Source of the DNA: Arcuatula senhousia
Lineage: Eukaryota > Mollusca > Bivalvia > Mytilida > Mytilidae
Reading direction: 5' to 3'
DNA length: 64,000 nt
Assembly (NCBI GenBank): GCA_963971305.1
Contig: OZ020307.1
Location: forward strand, 9,375,501-9,439,500
Translations under genes and position numbers: made by a program
Notes under the pieces: model-generated
The model's input: the letters and a program-made list of their open reading frames with translations, nothing else
What the model was told of the DNA's origin: nothing
The model's database searches: none
Shown here: piece by piece, positions 53,876 through 64,000 of the stretch
Layout: each line of letters starts with the position of its first letter
How positions within the stretch are numbered: the stretch's first letter is position 1

Positions 53876-53894
53876 TATCAAAATATGATTTCTA

Positions 53895-53935
53895 ATAAAG
53901 GTAATAACAAAACTACCGAACTTGAATAATCTAAG
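53895..53935 (+). repeat. Dispersed repeat family B, terminal fragment
   Basis: TAAAGGTAATAACAAAACTA then CCGAACTTGAATAATC. Confidence 0.5.
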
Positions 53936-53939
53936 GGAG

Positions 53940-54780
53940 TCAAATACACCATTTTGGATTCAATTATTTGGTTGCATTTTTTTTTACAAAAATATGTACA
54001 AAAAAAAAAAACAAAAAAAACCCAATGTTTTCACATAAATTTCTGAATTTGATCACATTAAAATCACATGTTGTATCACATTTTTACAGACAATACTTTA
54101 GTCATAACCTTACGATCTGGTGTTTGTCGCATTTTAGGAAATCTCCTGTGCCATAAATTCAATAAGGATCCTCGTAAAACCTTAATCTTTCTAACATTTC
54201 ATTGGTCAAAGGTCATCGATTTGTAAATGTTATTATTATGAATGTATAAGAAATCAGAAACATAGTCTATTAAGACGACTGTCCTCAATATCACCCGAAA
54301 TACTTACTAAAGTACACAAAGATTTTATGGTTTCTTCTTATGAAAGGTATCGAGTTAAACTGTGACATTGACACTGATCATATGTTAAGTGTCCACCATT
54401 TCTTTCAGACGTATCAAAAAGACTAATATAAAAGTCAATAAAATGGTTACATAAAACATACCAGGTTAATCATTGCTATAATATAATTATGACCACAGTT
54501 TTATAAAATTCCAGACAATTTTTTGTTGATTTTTATTGTTTTATTATTTTAAGCCAGTCGGTCAGATTTAGTCATATAAATGTTGTCTGGTCGAATAAGC
54601 TTTTAATAAAGTTTGATTTAATCATTTTGGATGGAATATTAGATCAAAAAGTACCTCACTGTCCAACAAAAAAGAGAAGTGAAGGACATACTGGATGAAT
54701 AAATACCACCTAGATCTTTTGTTATGCAGGTCATATTATTATTAAACATGTACTTTATATATTTTCCTTGCATAAATTTC
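53940..54780. other. Unassigned AT-rich sequence
   Basis: No supported gene. Confidence 0.4.
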
Positions 54781-54784
54781 AGCG

Positions 54785-55060
54785 ATTAAAGAAGCAAAGT
54801 TATACCGATTGGACAATCGAATGTCGTTAACCCGAATGGGTAGACATAGAATAATTACCAAAACAAATAATAAAACATATAAAAAACATGTCAGCATATT
54901 CAAACCAAACAGTAATCGGCAACGTGAACTGAAGTCCAAACGAGAGTTAACTTAGGTGGTTCGGACGGGTAAGCAGTTCTTCTTTGTTATAACACACATT
55001 TCACGTGTCCAACGATCGATTTAGTGTTGTTCAAATCTTGTCACTGACGACAACAATAAA
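54785..55060 (-). mobile_element. Penelope-like 3' UTR copy, head-to-head with next element
   Basis: Minus-strand order: AAGAAGCAAAGTTATACCGA, AACGTGAACTGAAGTCC, CGAGAGTTAACTTAGGTGGT, GGTAAGCAGTTCTTC. It is truncated at about 55060, where the + strand element starts. Confidence 0.65.
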
Positions 55061-55064
55061 CCTC

Positions 55065-56265
55065 TATATATAATCTCCATTCTAAGTCATTTTCATCATG
55101 TAATAGCATTAAAACGTTTGATTTCTCTACATTATATACTTGAATTCCACATTTACAATTAAAATCGCGTTTGGCACAGCTGATTAAACGTAGCTTTATC
55201 AAAAAGAACGGAAAACGCAGGTAAAAATATTTGGTAGTCGGTTACAAAAAGACTTACTTTGTCATCCAAGAATCTAGCAAGAAAAACAAATTTACAGAAG
55301 ATCAAATAATAAAAATGCTCAACTTTCTAATCGACAACATATTTGTACAGTTTGGTGGACGTGTTTTTCAGCAAACAATAGGTATCCCAATGGGCACAAA
55401 TTGTGCACCATTGCTTGCCGATTTGTTTCTTCATTCATATGAAGCAGACTTCTTACAATCACTTCTCGACAAAAAGGACCGCAAACTTGCTCTATCCTTC
55501 AATCTCACATTTCGTTAGATTGATGATGTCCTTTTACTAAACAATCCTCGATTTGATGACTATTTACATCTCATATATCCGAAGGAACTTGAGATAAAGG
55601 ACACTACAGATTCTAGGAGTTTCGCTTCATATTTGGATCTATTTCTCGAAATTGACACACAAGGAAGGCTTTGTACAAAGCTCTATGACAAACGTGATGA
55701 CTTCAACTTTCCAATAGTTAACTTTCCCTTTCTGTGTAGCAACATTCCGTCTGCTCCAGCATATTGAGTTTACGTATCACAATTGATTAGTTATTCCAGA
55801 GCATGTGGAGAGTACAAGGACTTCCTTGATAGAGCTACACGGCTGACAAGCAAATTGTTAACACAGGGGTACGTTGCTCCCAGGTTGTTGTCATCACTCG
55901 AGAAATTGTACGGAAGACATCATGTGCTTGTATACAAATATGGGATTTCTACTCTCAGATGAGCACAGATGTTGGTTTGACATAGAGTTTTGTATTGTCA
56001 TCCTTTCCGGATTTGACCAACACTAAATCGATCTTTGGCAACGTGACGGGTGTGCTATAGCAAGCAGGAAATGCTTACTCTTTCGGAGCACCTTAGTTCA
56101 CTCTCGTTTCGACTTGAGTTCACGTTTCTGAATGCGGTTTTGTTGTTTATGTTGTAATGTGGTTTGTTTTGTTGTGATGATTTTTTGTCTGCCGGTTTTG
56201 TCTTTGTCCTGACGGTTTTATGATACTGATTACCCCTTTGGTACACCTTTGCTTCTTTCGAACTA
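55065..56265 (+). pseudogene. Penelope-like element, reverse transcriptase with nonsense mutations, plus 3' UTR
   Basis: Begins just before motif A (FDFSTLYT-like, about 55115). The frame 55231-55518 covers YKKTYFVIQESSKKNKFTED and motif B IPMGTNCAPLLADLFL, and ends at a stop replacing the tyrosine of YIDD (FR*IDD, 55516-55518). A further stop replaces a glycine in the AYGVYV segment (about 55765). Otherwise it stays in register through LDLFLEIDTQGRLCTKLYDK and LDRATRLTSKLLTQGYVAP, then the UTR to about 56265. Very similar to 41385-42925 and 52670-53875, so one subfamily. Confidence 0.88.
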
Positions 56266-56284
56266 ACGGCTGTGCTAATCTGCA

Positions 56285-57040
56285 AGATGAATGTCCCCTA
56301 TTTATTTACAAGCTATGATGTCATACGTAGAATTATTTTGATGACAACTGGTAGAAGCCTTACTCTGTGTTAGACGGGATTTTCTATTTAGAAAATCAAA
56401 ATATTCCCCACAAAGTCTAAAATGAAAAAAGTAGTTATACGTAAACTAACTGTAGCGGACGAAATGCTGCTGCACATAAAGGAAAAGTTGACGATTGCAA
56501 AGCTATTATGTACAATAAGCTAATGTACGAATATTAAACGGAAGAGGAATATATGTGTGTGTGCTTGACGAATAAATTCTTACTGCCAACACTACTTTAA
56601 AATACCTACAAGCAATATTATGCGTTACTGATAAAACTATTATTTCTCCCTGTCTTTTGGGTTATGCATTTTGATTTAATCATCATCCTATACTTTGAAA
56701 TAAAGGGTTGAGAAATAAAGACACTTTTTTTAAGATGGCGGTAACACGGGCGTGACTTATGTCTTGTCAAAGAATCAGCCAATTACTGAACATTTTTCAC
56801 TTAGACTTATACGATATAAATTGTTCTCATTCTTGTTGTAGCCATGAATTATAAAAAACTATCCTTTGTATCTTCTCTATATGCATGTATTTTGCATCTC
56901 TAATCCAAATTACGTAACATTATTGATTTACATTGAAGTGATTATCACTTAAGATTGGTGATCACAGAAACTTCATTTCCAACAGTCTCTTGTTAAAAAT
57001 TGCATGCATCAGCATTAGATTATTTACGTTATAGACGGTG
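56285..57040. other. Unassigned sequence
   Basis: A diverged reverse-transcriptase-like patch (CAAACTAACTGTAGCGGACGA onward, 56440-56500) is possible on the minus strand but too short to claim. No gene. Confidence 0.35.
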
Positions 57041-57049
57041 TGGGGCATA

Positions 57050-58250
57050 TTTTATGGGCTTTAAAAAACACAAATCTAGTTTTATCTCATCGAACCGAAG
57101 ATCCATACGAGCAATAACCATCACTTGGCATCTGTCTTCTGTTGTCGTCGTCCTTCGTCCGTGAACATGTTTTTTTTTCGAAAATCTGCTGAACTACTTA
57201 ACAGAATTTTATCAAACTTAAATGATTGATTCTTAGAGTGTTCTGCACAAACTTGTGTTTTGATTTTTGATTTTTGATTAAACAAAAAACATTGCCATCG
57301 TTGCTAAAAAAGAAAAAGAGACCATGGGGGGTCAGACTACTGTTTTTGGCTTTAAAATCAAAAAAGTTTAAGAGATAGAGAAAATCTGACGCAACCTTCC
57401 ATCTTCAGCATCAAAAGATATACAGAAGTCTCCATCGGGTCAAAGCTGTTATATGACTCCTTATATCTTGTAGGGGTTATGACACCTTAAAGGTAAATAT
57501 TGCTTTTTTGTTTTGTTTTTGGCCTAAAGGCTAAAAGCTGATAGGAAAATAGAGAAATGCTGTTGCTTGCTTAAACCTACGCTCATTGAGCTTTTTAAAA
57601 GTCCCCTTGTAGGGATTATGGTCCCTTAGAGGTCAAAGATAGATTTTTCATGTCTTAGTCCTAAAGAATGAAAACTGTTGCAGTAAGAGAAAAGTTGTTG
57701 CTTGCTTAAAGCTTCAGCTCAATTAGCTTTACAAATTTTATATTGCGTCAAAGATATCAGATGACCCATTATTGGGTATATGGCCTTTTAAAGGTCGAAA
57801 ATTACGTTTTCTCATGATTTTGCCCTATAGAATGAAAAAAAAATACAGTTAGAGAAAAGCTGTTGTTTGCTTTACAAAGAGTAATTGGGTCGAAGTTGTT
57901 AGATAATCTGTTATAGGTGAAATACACATAGAAAACTGTTGCAGTAAGAGAAAAGTTGTTGCTTGCTTAAACCTTCATCGCATTTAGCTTTACAAATTTT
58001 ATATTGCGTCAAAGATATCAGATGACCCATTATTGGGTATATGGTCTTATAAAGGTCGAAAATTGCGTTTTCTCATGATTTTGCCCTATAGAATGAAAAA
58101 AAATACAGATAGAGAAAAGCTGTTGTTTGCTTTACAAAGAGTAATTGGGTCGAAGTTGTTAGATAATCCGTTATAGGTGAAATACACATAGAAAACACTA
58201 TTAAAGCTTAAGAACCAGGTGAGCAATCTAGGCTCTCTGGAGCCTCTTGT
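57050..58250 (+). repeat. Bivalve dispersed repeat ending GGTGAGC...GCCTCTTGTT, with internal 261-bp duplication
   Basis: Contains TGTCGTCGTCCTTCGTCCGT, a series of blocks with AGAGAAAAG-TGTTGCTTGCTTAAA-C and CCCTATAGAATGAAAAAAA, and ends AGGTGAGCAATCTAGGCTCT, GGAGCCTCTTG. I recognise this design from mussel genomes. GAAAACTGTTGCAGTAAGAG recurs at 57670 and 57931 (261 bp), marking a tandem duplication of 57670-57930 into about 57931-58192 with high identity. Non-coding. Confidence 0.7.
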
Positions 58251-58259
58251 TAGTGACGT

Positions 58260-60735
58260 TATCGCCCATGTATTAATAAATATAAATCAATATTCCGTAA
58301 ATGGTCATAGTATTGTGTTATATATGGCATTTAAGGGCAAAAAAGGGGGTTAATTGATATGACTATCGTCCTCAGTGAACTTCAATGCCTACGAGGAAGT
58401 TTTGACTAAGAGGGCAACATTTACCTCTTGGGATTTGCCCGTACATATGAATAGAAAACCTTTTTTTATTACCATATCTTTTTAAAAGCGAAAACAGTAT
58501 TTTTTATTGAATAATCATGAGAAATACAAACAACACTGGTACAGGTGAAGTAAAAATAAGTGCGAGTAGCAGTTAAACACATTCACCAGCCTATCGTTAA
58601 TTTAATGTTTGCCTATCGATTGAAGTATAGTTGAAAGTGTCTTTTTCAAACAATTTAGACAAAACTACTTTCATGCCATTGTCTCCATTTGGGCAAAATC
58701 TATGTAGAAACACATATAATTAGTTGATGATTAATCGTTTTACCATTAGATTTAACAACAAAAAGTGCTTATTTGTACACCAATTAATGAGACTTACAAC
58801 ATGGACTTTTTATTCTCAAAACTACATCTACTCGGGGCTAGTCAAACTCATAATCAACAACATTTAATAGAGACATCATATTTAGAAAAAGAAATATAAA
58901 CTTATACTTGTCATTTACATAATCATGAAGGACCGAATATTTAGAAAAAAATATATAGATACAACACATATCAGATATCATTGAAATGAAATTAGCCTGC
59001 GAGCAGAAAGTCTAGTAAGAAGTCGATACTATCTGAATAATTCGATTCTTTAAAAAATATTTAAAACGTCCATCAATTAACCATGCCATCTCTGAATGGA
59101 AACCTTTATCAAATTTCACATCCAATATTGTCTTGTTAACATTAAAAGGCTACAGCTTGAAAAATATTTCATTACATTGCAAAAACCTATAGAAATGGAT
59201 GAGCTTTTTTCTATCTTAGATGTAGAATCTAATTAAATATTTTGCATTTTTTTTAGACTTTATTAGGCTATATATCTGGAAAGTGTTTACCTTCTATATC
59301 TAGTGAAGGTCTCCCGTAAGCCTATAGATAACATTTTTTTCCAATTACAGTTTAAATACATAAGTGTACACTTTTATGTGATTATGATGAGTATCTTGTA
59401 TATCATAGCTAAACTTACACAAAAGATAGGCAATCGCATGAACACGTTCTATCTAGCAAGTACCAGTGTCTTGCCACAAATAAAGTCGTGGAATGAGACA
59501 TGTTAAAATACAGAAAAAAACGTTTTAGGTTGCAAGGCCTATACTGATGTTGAACAGAAAAAATGAACAGGTAGAACTGTCACTATGAAATGGTTAAAGT
59601 GCATTAGGAGGGAAAAAGTGTTCTCAGTTACTACCACTATTCAATGCTTTTAAGGCACACACATCAACATTTAATGTGGCCACAAAAGAAATAACATATA
59701 CACGTTACGCTTATTAATAGGAGAGAAAAAGACAAGTGACGGCAACATAGCCTAGCTAATTAGAGATTATCATAACAGAGAGGAAAAAATGACTGTTTTA
59801 ATTATAAATACACAAGCATTTTTATGCAACCTCATCGAACAAACACTACTGCTTTCTAAATGTTTAAGCTTTATAAGAGGGAACAATCTTTGTTTAAATA
59901 ATTATTGTTAGGAAAAAACTAATTTCGAGATAATGAGTCTTTATTTGTCTAATTCGAACCTTGAAGTTGAAATAAAGCTGAAATGAATGTTGCTCGTGAT
60001 TAATTTTCAATATCATACCAAAAAGAATACTGGCAAAACTCTATTATTACATTTGTTTATTGCTGACTTATGATGAATTATTACTTAAAACTATCATAGA
60101 TAAATCATATCATCTTAGAAAAAAAAATCACGTCATGCGATCGCAAATAAGACGCTTTACAACAAATAGTTGGTGGCCTAATTCATCGACTTTCTCAATC
60201 AATTTTTGTCTTGTTGACCCCGAAGGCTTAAACATGAAATGACCATATTTAGTGTCTATTGGCAGGAAGCGAAAAGTCAAAGCTTTAACAACTGATAACA
60301 ATGTTTACTTTGTCTGAAGAAAATCTATATTTAGACAACAACTGATAAGATTTCTGAACTTCGGTTTAGTTTAACCACTACTAAATCTGACCATGATCCT
60401 TTCGTGAAACAAATGAAAAGCAAACGAAAAAATGCAAACAAGCACGGCTTAACATCTTAGTCATTGAAACTACGATTTAAACTCTTTCAGCTAAAAAATC
60501 TGACAAACAAAAAATACTTGGGTTGTTGTTACTTTCGAACAATCAAAACAGGATTTTCAAAAATTCAGAAGAACTTCTGAAAGTTGCAAGTCGTTTTTAT
60601 AATGTAAATAAATTGATTTTTCCACCATGTATACAATAATTCGAAATAAAATGTATATATTTCACAAAGCTTAAATTTGAACATTATTGAAATGTATTTA
60701 TTTTCAAACGTGTCTTTTATCTAAACTGCATCGAT
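58260..60735. other. Unassigned AT-rich sequence
   Basis: No supported gene or recognised repeat. Frames at 59303-59506 and 60060-60242 are not supported by any motif. Confidence 0.45.
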
Positions 60736-60741
60736 ACTTTT

Positions 60742-61302
60742 TGGAAGCCCATTAGTGCCAATTAAGACTAAAACATTTTTTATTTATCAGGAGTCCGCCA
60801 CTTAATAAATGGCGGCCGCCAGATAATTATCTGGCGACCGCGACTTACTTTCTAGCGGCCGCCACTTATTATATGGCGACCGCCACTTATTAACTGGCGG
60901 CCGCTACATTATTTATCTGGCGGCCGCCACTTTATTTATCTGGCGGCCGCCACTTAATATCTGGCGGCCGCCACTTAATTAAATGGCGGCCGCGAGATAA
61001 ATTAGGTGGCGTCCGCCAGATAAATTATGTAGCGGCCGCCAAATAATAAGTGGCGGCCGCCAGATAATTATGTGGCGGTCGCCATATAATAAGTGGCGGC
61101 CGCCAGATAATTAAGTGGCGGCCGCCAGATAATTTATGTGGCGGCCACCAGTTAATAAGTGGCGGTCGCCATATAATAAGTAGCGGCCGCTAGATAGTAA
61201 GTCGCGGCCGCCAAATAATTGACTGGCGGTCGCCATTTATTAAGTGGCGGTCTCTTGATAGATAAAAATGTTTCAGTCTTATTTGGCACTAATGGGCTTC
61301 CA
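60742..61302. mobile_element. Inverted-repeat element packed with GCGGCCGC palindromes
   Basis: Ends TGGAAGCCCATTAGTGCCAA (60742) and TTGGCACTAATGGGCTTCCA (61302) are exact inverses, and the homology continues inward (AAGACT-AAACATTTTT-AT-TATCA-GAG-CCGCCACTTAATAA). ATACTT lies just outside both ends (60734-60739 and 61305-61310), a possible 6-bp target duplication. The interior (60790-61255) is about 20 units of GGCGGCCGCC or one-base variants separated by 10-15 bp of A/T; I count 13 exact GCGGCCGC. No coding frame. Confidence 0.9.
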
Positions 61303-61307
61303 TAATA

Positions 61308-61505
61308 CTTGCATCACCTACTGCCACTGCCAACGGTGTTTATATTTCACAACTTATTCGATATGCCAGAGCTTGCACACAATTCACAGATTTTTTTTAT
61401 CAGACACAGATTTCTTCGTGACCGACTTTTGGAGCAGGGCTCTAAGAAAATACGTCTCATACGATCCCTAAAAAAATCTTTCTTTGTTATCAGGCACTTG
61501 TAGAA
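61308..61505 (+). pseudogene. Penelope-like reverse transcriptase fragment, second lineage
   Basis: Frameshifted reading ANGVYISQLIRYARACTQFT, then RHRFLRDRLLEQGSKKIRLI and RSLKKS: the conserved post-palm segment of the 'YARAC' lineage (compare 20296-20510). No catalytic motif. It lies immediately downstream of the GCGGCCGC element. Confidence 0.6.
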
Positions 61506-61589
61506 AAGTTCAAAGATTGAGTTAAAAGATATGGTGGTTAATTGTTTTGATTAGTGTTTGACTGGTCTGCTGTTCTGAGATGATCACCT

Positions 61590-61855
61590 CAATATCCCCA
61601 TAATGTCTCACAACTATGTTGTGTTCTATGGTCATTACCGGATCCTAAGATCGCAATGGAAGAGGGAGGTTTAAAGCCATAAAACCTGGTTTATCCCGCC
61701 ATTTCGTTTGAAATACCTGTACCAAGTCAGGACCATTGCGATCCACCAATTCTCCCGTATGACTGATTCGTTATTGTCATTTTCTCTGGACTATGAGCTC
61801 GTGATTGATCATTCAAGTTCGGTAGTTTTGTTAGTACCTTTATTTTAATTCCTGA
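61590..61855 (-). repeat. Dispersed repeat family B, near-complete inverted copy
   Basis: ATAATGTCTCACAACTATGT, CATTACCGGATCCTAAGATC, GTACCAAGTCAGGACCATTG and TTCAAGTTCGGTAGTTTTGT, ending TAGTACCTTTA: reverse of the family B order, nearly full length. Confidence 0.65.
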
Positions 61856-61859
61856 ACTG

Positions 61860-63285
61860 AATTCTTCAAAAATAAGTATCTGACATCTTACCCTAATTTA
61901 AAGGCCCCTTTGGGCAAATCTAATATACTTGTAAAATGCCAAAGAAGAAATGAATATCAGACAAAAGTATCGATGTTATGATGAAGTCAGTCTGCAGAAA
62001 GTATAGTTAACATTGGAAGCATCTTAATTGTTTCAAGTTTAAAAATTCATAGCTACCTAGAATGTTTAAAATGTTTATCAATTAGCTAATAATGTTTAAA
62101 ACGTTCATCCATTATTAATTGATGTATAAAACGGTCATCATGTACCAATATCATCTTTGAATCGAAAATTCTAACAACTATCCCAACCATTTTTGTAATT
62201 TTGACCTCAGAAGACTATAATATGAAAATGAATAATAAAAGTGTCTTTTGCCAAGCTGTGGAAACTGATTAATTTGTCTTTCTATTTTGACAATGTAATT
62301 TTCACCAGCTGAATCAACCCAAGAGATCATAGTAACGTTTTACATCTAATGATTGGTGAAGAAAAATATACATTTATAGATAAGAGGGTTATAACATTTT
62401 ATAACCTTTGTTTAGGTTAAATAATATCAGTTATTGACATATCCAGTCTTTGGAATTACAGCCCTTTCAATTGACTTTGTAGCCTCAGTCTTAGCTAATT
62501 CAACTGGCAACATAGCTAGTAAGTAATGTGAAGCATAAGGTTGTATTAGTGTGATCAATAAACATTTCAAACTACTCAAATTAGAGTTGCTATGGGCAAA
62601 ATTTACCTGTAAAATTTTATAGACTTGTTTATATTTTTTTCACTTAATAAACTTTGAGTAAAAATTTAGTAATTAAATTGTTTTTATGTGTTTTTGTTGT
62701 TATTTCCGTCTGTTTGCTTAGCTTTCAGTTCTTAACCGATGTGGATATATGTACATTATTTTTCTCATGTATAAAAACTTGATAAACATGATAAAGCTAA
62801 ACATTAGTATGTCTTGTTCAGTTAGTTGCAGTATGCACCTGCAACCTTTGCATGCCTGGTTACTCCATTTATTAAAGTTGCAGTAAAATATTTGGTCACT
62901 ATTTCTACCTGTAATACCTGCAAGTACAATGAATTTATTTATTATATTGTTGTTGTTAATCATTGAAGATGAAAAGTGCCCCCATGCATTTATTTACTTT
63001 TAAAGTTTAATGTCTTAAAATACACTAAAATTTAACTATTTGCATATAGGGCCACACCATAATTTCTTTTGCTGTCAATTCTTTGGTTAGCTATGCTTAC
63101 TGATCACCCAAATACACATTAATGGTTCACCTTACTCACTTACTAAGTTACCTATTGAGTTAACAAAGTCAGGTGTTACATGGTCCATTGAAAAGGGTGT
63201 AAATAAAATAAATAAATCTATCTATCTAATTGCCTCCAGAGCTAAAAATACTTTACTCTTTGTTTTATGTAGAAGGATTGGTATA
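61860..63285. other. Unassigned AT-rich sequence
   Basis: No supported gene. AAATAAAATAAATAAATCTA TCTATC at about 63200-63228 resembles a retroelement tail. Confidence 0.4.
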
Positions 63286-63289
63286 TTGT

Positions 63290-63450
63290 TATTGAAGAGC
63301 CTACAGAACATTACAAGATTCCCTTGATAGAGAATCACGTCTGACAAACATATACAAGACAAACAAGAAGTTTTATGGAAGACTTATGCTTGAAGACAAA
63401 AAGGTTATCTCTTTCGCTCAGATTTGTACAGATGTTTGTAAAATCAGTTA
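63290..63450 (+). pseudogene. Penelope-like reverse transcriptase C-terminal scrap
   Basis: Frameshifted DSLDRESRLTNIYKTNK, KFYGRLMLEDKKVISF and ICTDVC align with the LDRATRLTSK ... KFYGRHHVLV-KYGIS ... STDV end of the dominant lineage. Confidence 0.55.
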
Positions 63451-63489
63451 AAACATATTTATCTATACTTTACTGGGAAACAAGCATAT

Positions 63490-63782
63490 TGCTTCTATAA
63501 ATCCCTCTCCAGTTTGCAGTTTGCGAGTGTGGCCTTTGTAGCGGCCCAATTGGGCCTAATCATAACGAACTCCTCGAAGGGGTCTTTAACGTGCACAGGA
63601 AATTGCTCTTATTATACACGGGACAACCTTTTTTGTCCCTTCCGAAGGACTAGCATCTTTTTAGACTATCCTCCCAAATGATGTGAGAGAGTCGGAAAAT
63701 TGGTCCATGAAATTTTTACCCCAGACAGGGATCGACCTCGAACTATGCTGTAAGTAACTCGACGTGATAACCCCTACACAAT
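63490..63782 (-). mobile_element. tRNA-derived SINE, inverted second copy
   Basis: Reverse complement of the 20692-21006 body: CTCTCCAGTTTGCAGTTTGC, GAGTGTGGCCTTTGTAGC, AAGGGGTCTTTAACGTGCAC, CACGGGACAACC, GAGAGAGTCGGAAAATTGGT, then the tRNA-like part with a degenerate B box (GGGATCGACC) and the A-box side GATAACCCCTACAC. About 75-80% similar by eye; an older copy. Confidence 0.8.
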
Positions 63783-63825
63783 CAAATGCCCCATTGGTGC
63801 CACCCTGCTTTCTATAACAGTTTCC
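63783..63825 (+). mobile_element. Penelope-like 3' UTR end fragment
   Basis: ATCAAATGCCCCATTGGTGC then CACCCTGCTTTC: the conserved terminal block. It directly follows the SINE. Confidence 0.5.
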
Positions 63826-63889
63826 TTTAATCTAAGATAAGGTTATCAACAGCCTCTAGTATATCTATGTCGTTCGCATGTCCAACTCA

Positions 63890-64000
63890 CTTTAAAACAC
63901 TTTAAATTTGATATGACAAACGAAACCCCTATGACAAACCAGTATACATACTCATCTGACAGATCAGATAGAAATGTATTTGTCCATGAGCACACCATGT
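63890..64000 (-). mobile_element. Penelope-like reverse transcriptase end, running off the window
   Basis: Minus strand: CATGGTGTGCTCATGGACAA, then the TDLSDEYVYWFVI-like end; blocks CCTATGACAAACCAGTAT and CTCATCTGACAGATC match other copies' C-terminal coding end. Continues beyond 64000. Confidence 0.55.

Noticed and set aside
60790..61255. CRISPR-like or transcription-factor-site array
   Set aside because: The repeats are short palindromes with A/T-only linkers inside terminal inverted repeats in eukaryotic DNA. Spacers are not diverse sequences, so it is a foldback element interior.

Overview
This is AT-rich (by eye about one third G+C) eukaryotic nuclear DNA, most likely from a bivalve and probably a mytilid mussel. 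I infer this from repeat families I recognise as mussel- or bivalve-like: Penelope-like retroelements with an IPMGTN...YIDD reverse transcriptase, a tRNA-derived SINE, hammerhead-ribozyme repeats, and the family ending in 'GGTGAGC...GCCTCTTGTT'. I find no convincing intact host gene. The window reads as a gene-poor interval built almost entirely of nested, decayed mobile elements.

Layout. 1-1.8 kb: the only GC-rich, exon-like stretch, with a possible helix-hairpin-helix coding piece on the minus strand. 2.8-11.4 kb: element fragments, a 67-bp-arm palindrome (about 5.99 kb) and a tandem hammerhead-ribozyme repeat (10.04-11.02 kb, period 357 bp). 12.0-14.0 kb: a dead LINE split by an antisense Penelope-like insertion. 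15-24 kb: repeat fragments, a single copy of a second hammerhead repeat (19.8-20.2 kb), a tRNA-derived SINE between two reverse-transcriptase fragments, and a hammerhead with an intact core (22.5 kb). 27-33 kb: Penelope-like remnants, a TA-flanked MITE (30.1-30.6 kb) and the second hammerhead repeat in tandem (31.2-32.1 kb, period about 385 bp). 33.6-38.6 kb: a 1.5-kb near-identical direct duplication whose first copy sits between 58-bp direct repeats. 40.7-41.25 kb: a 145-bp tandem repeat. 41.4-42.9 kb: the longest Penelope-like copy. 43.3-44.2 kb: a pogo/Tigger-like non-autonomous element. 46.4-48.7 kb: a large foldback element with GATATC-palindrome arrays at both ends. 50.6-56.3 kb: a TIR element and several Penelope-like copies in inverted pairs. 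57-58.2 kb: a bivalve repeat with an internal 261-bp duplication. 60.74-61.30 kb: a 0.56-kb inverted-repeat element filled with GCGGCCGC palindromes. 63.3-64.0 kb: a second SINE and more Penelope-like pieces.

How it works together. Penelope-like reverse transcriptase is the only enzymatic activity represented, and every copy here is damaged or truncated. The hammerhead repeats have the structure expected of retrozymes: non-coding, tandem and ribozyme-bounded. They would depend on reverse transcriptase supplied elsewhere. The foldback and TIR elements carry no transposase. The most notable items are the two distinct hammerhead families and the two foldback elements made of restriction-site-like palindromes.
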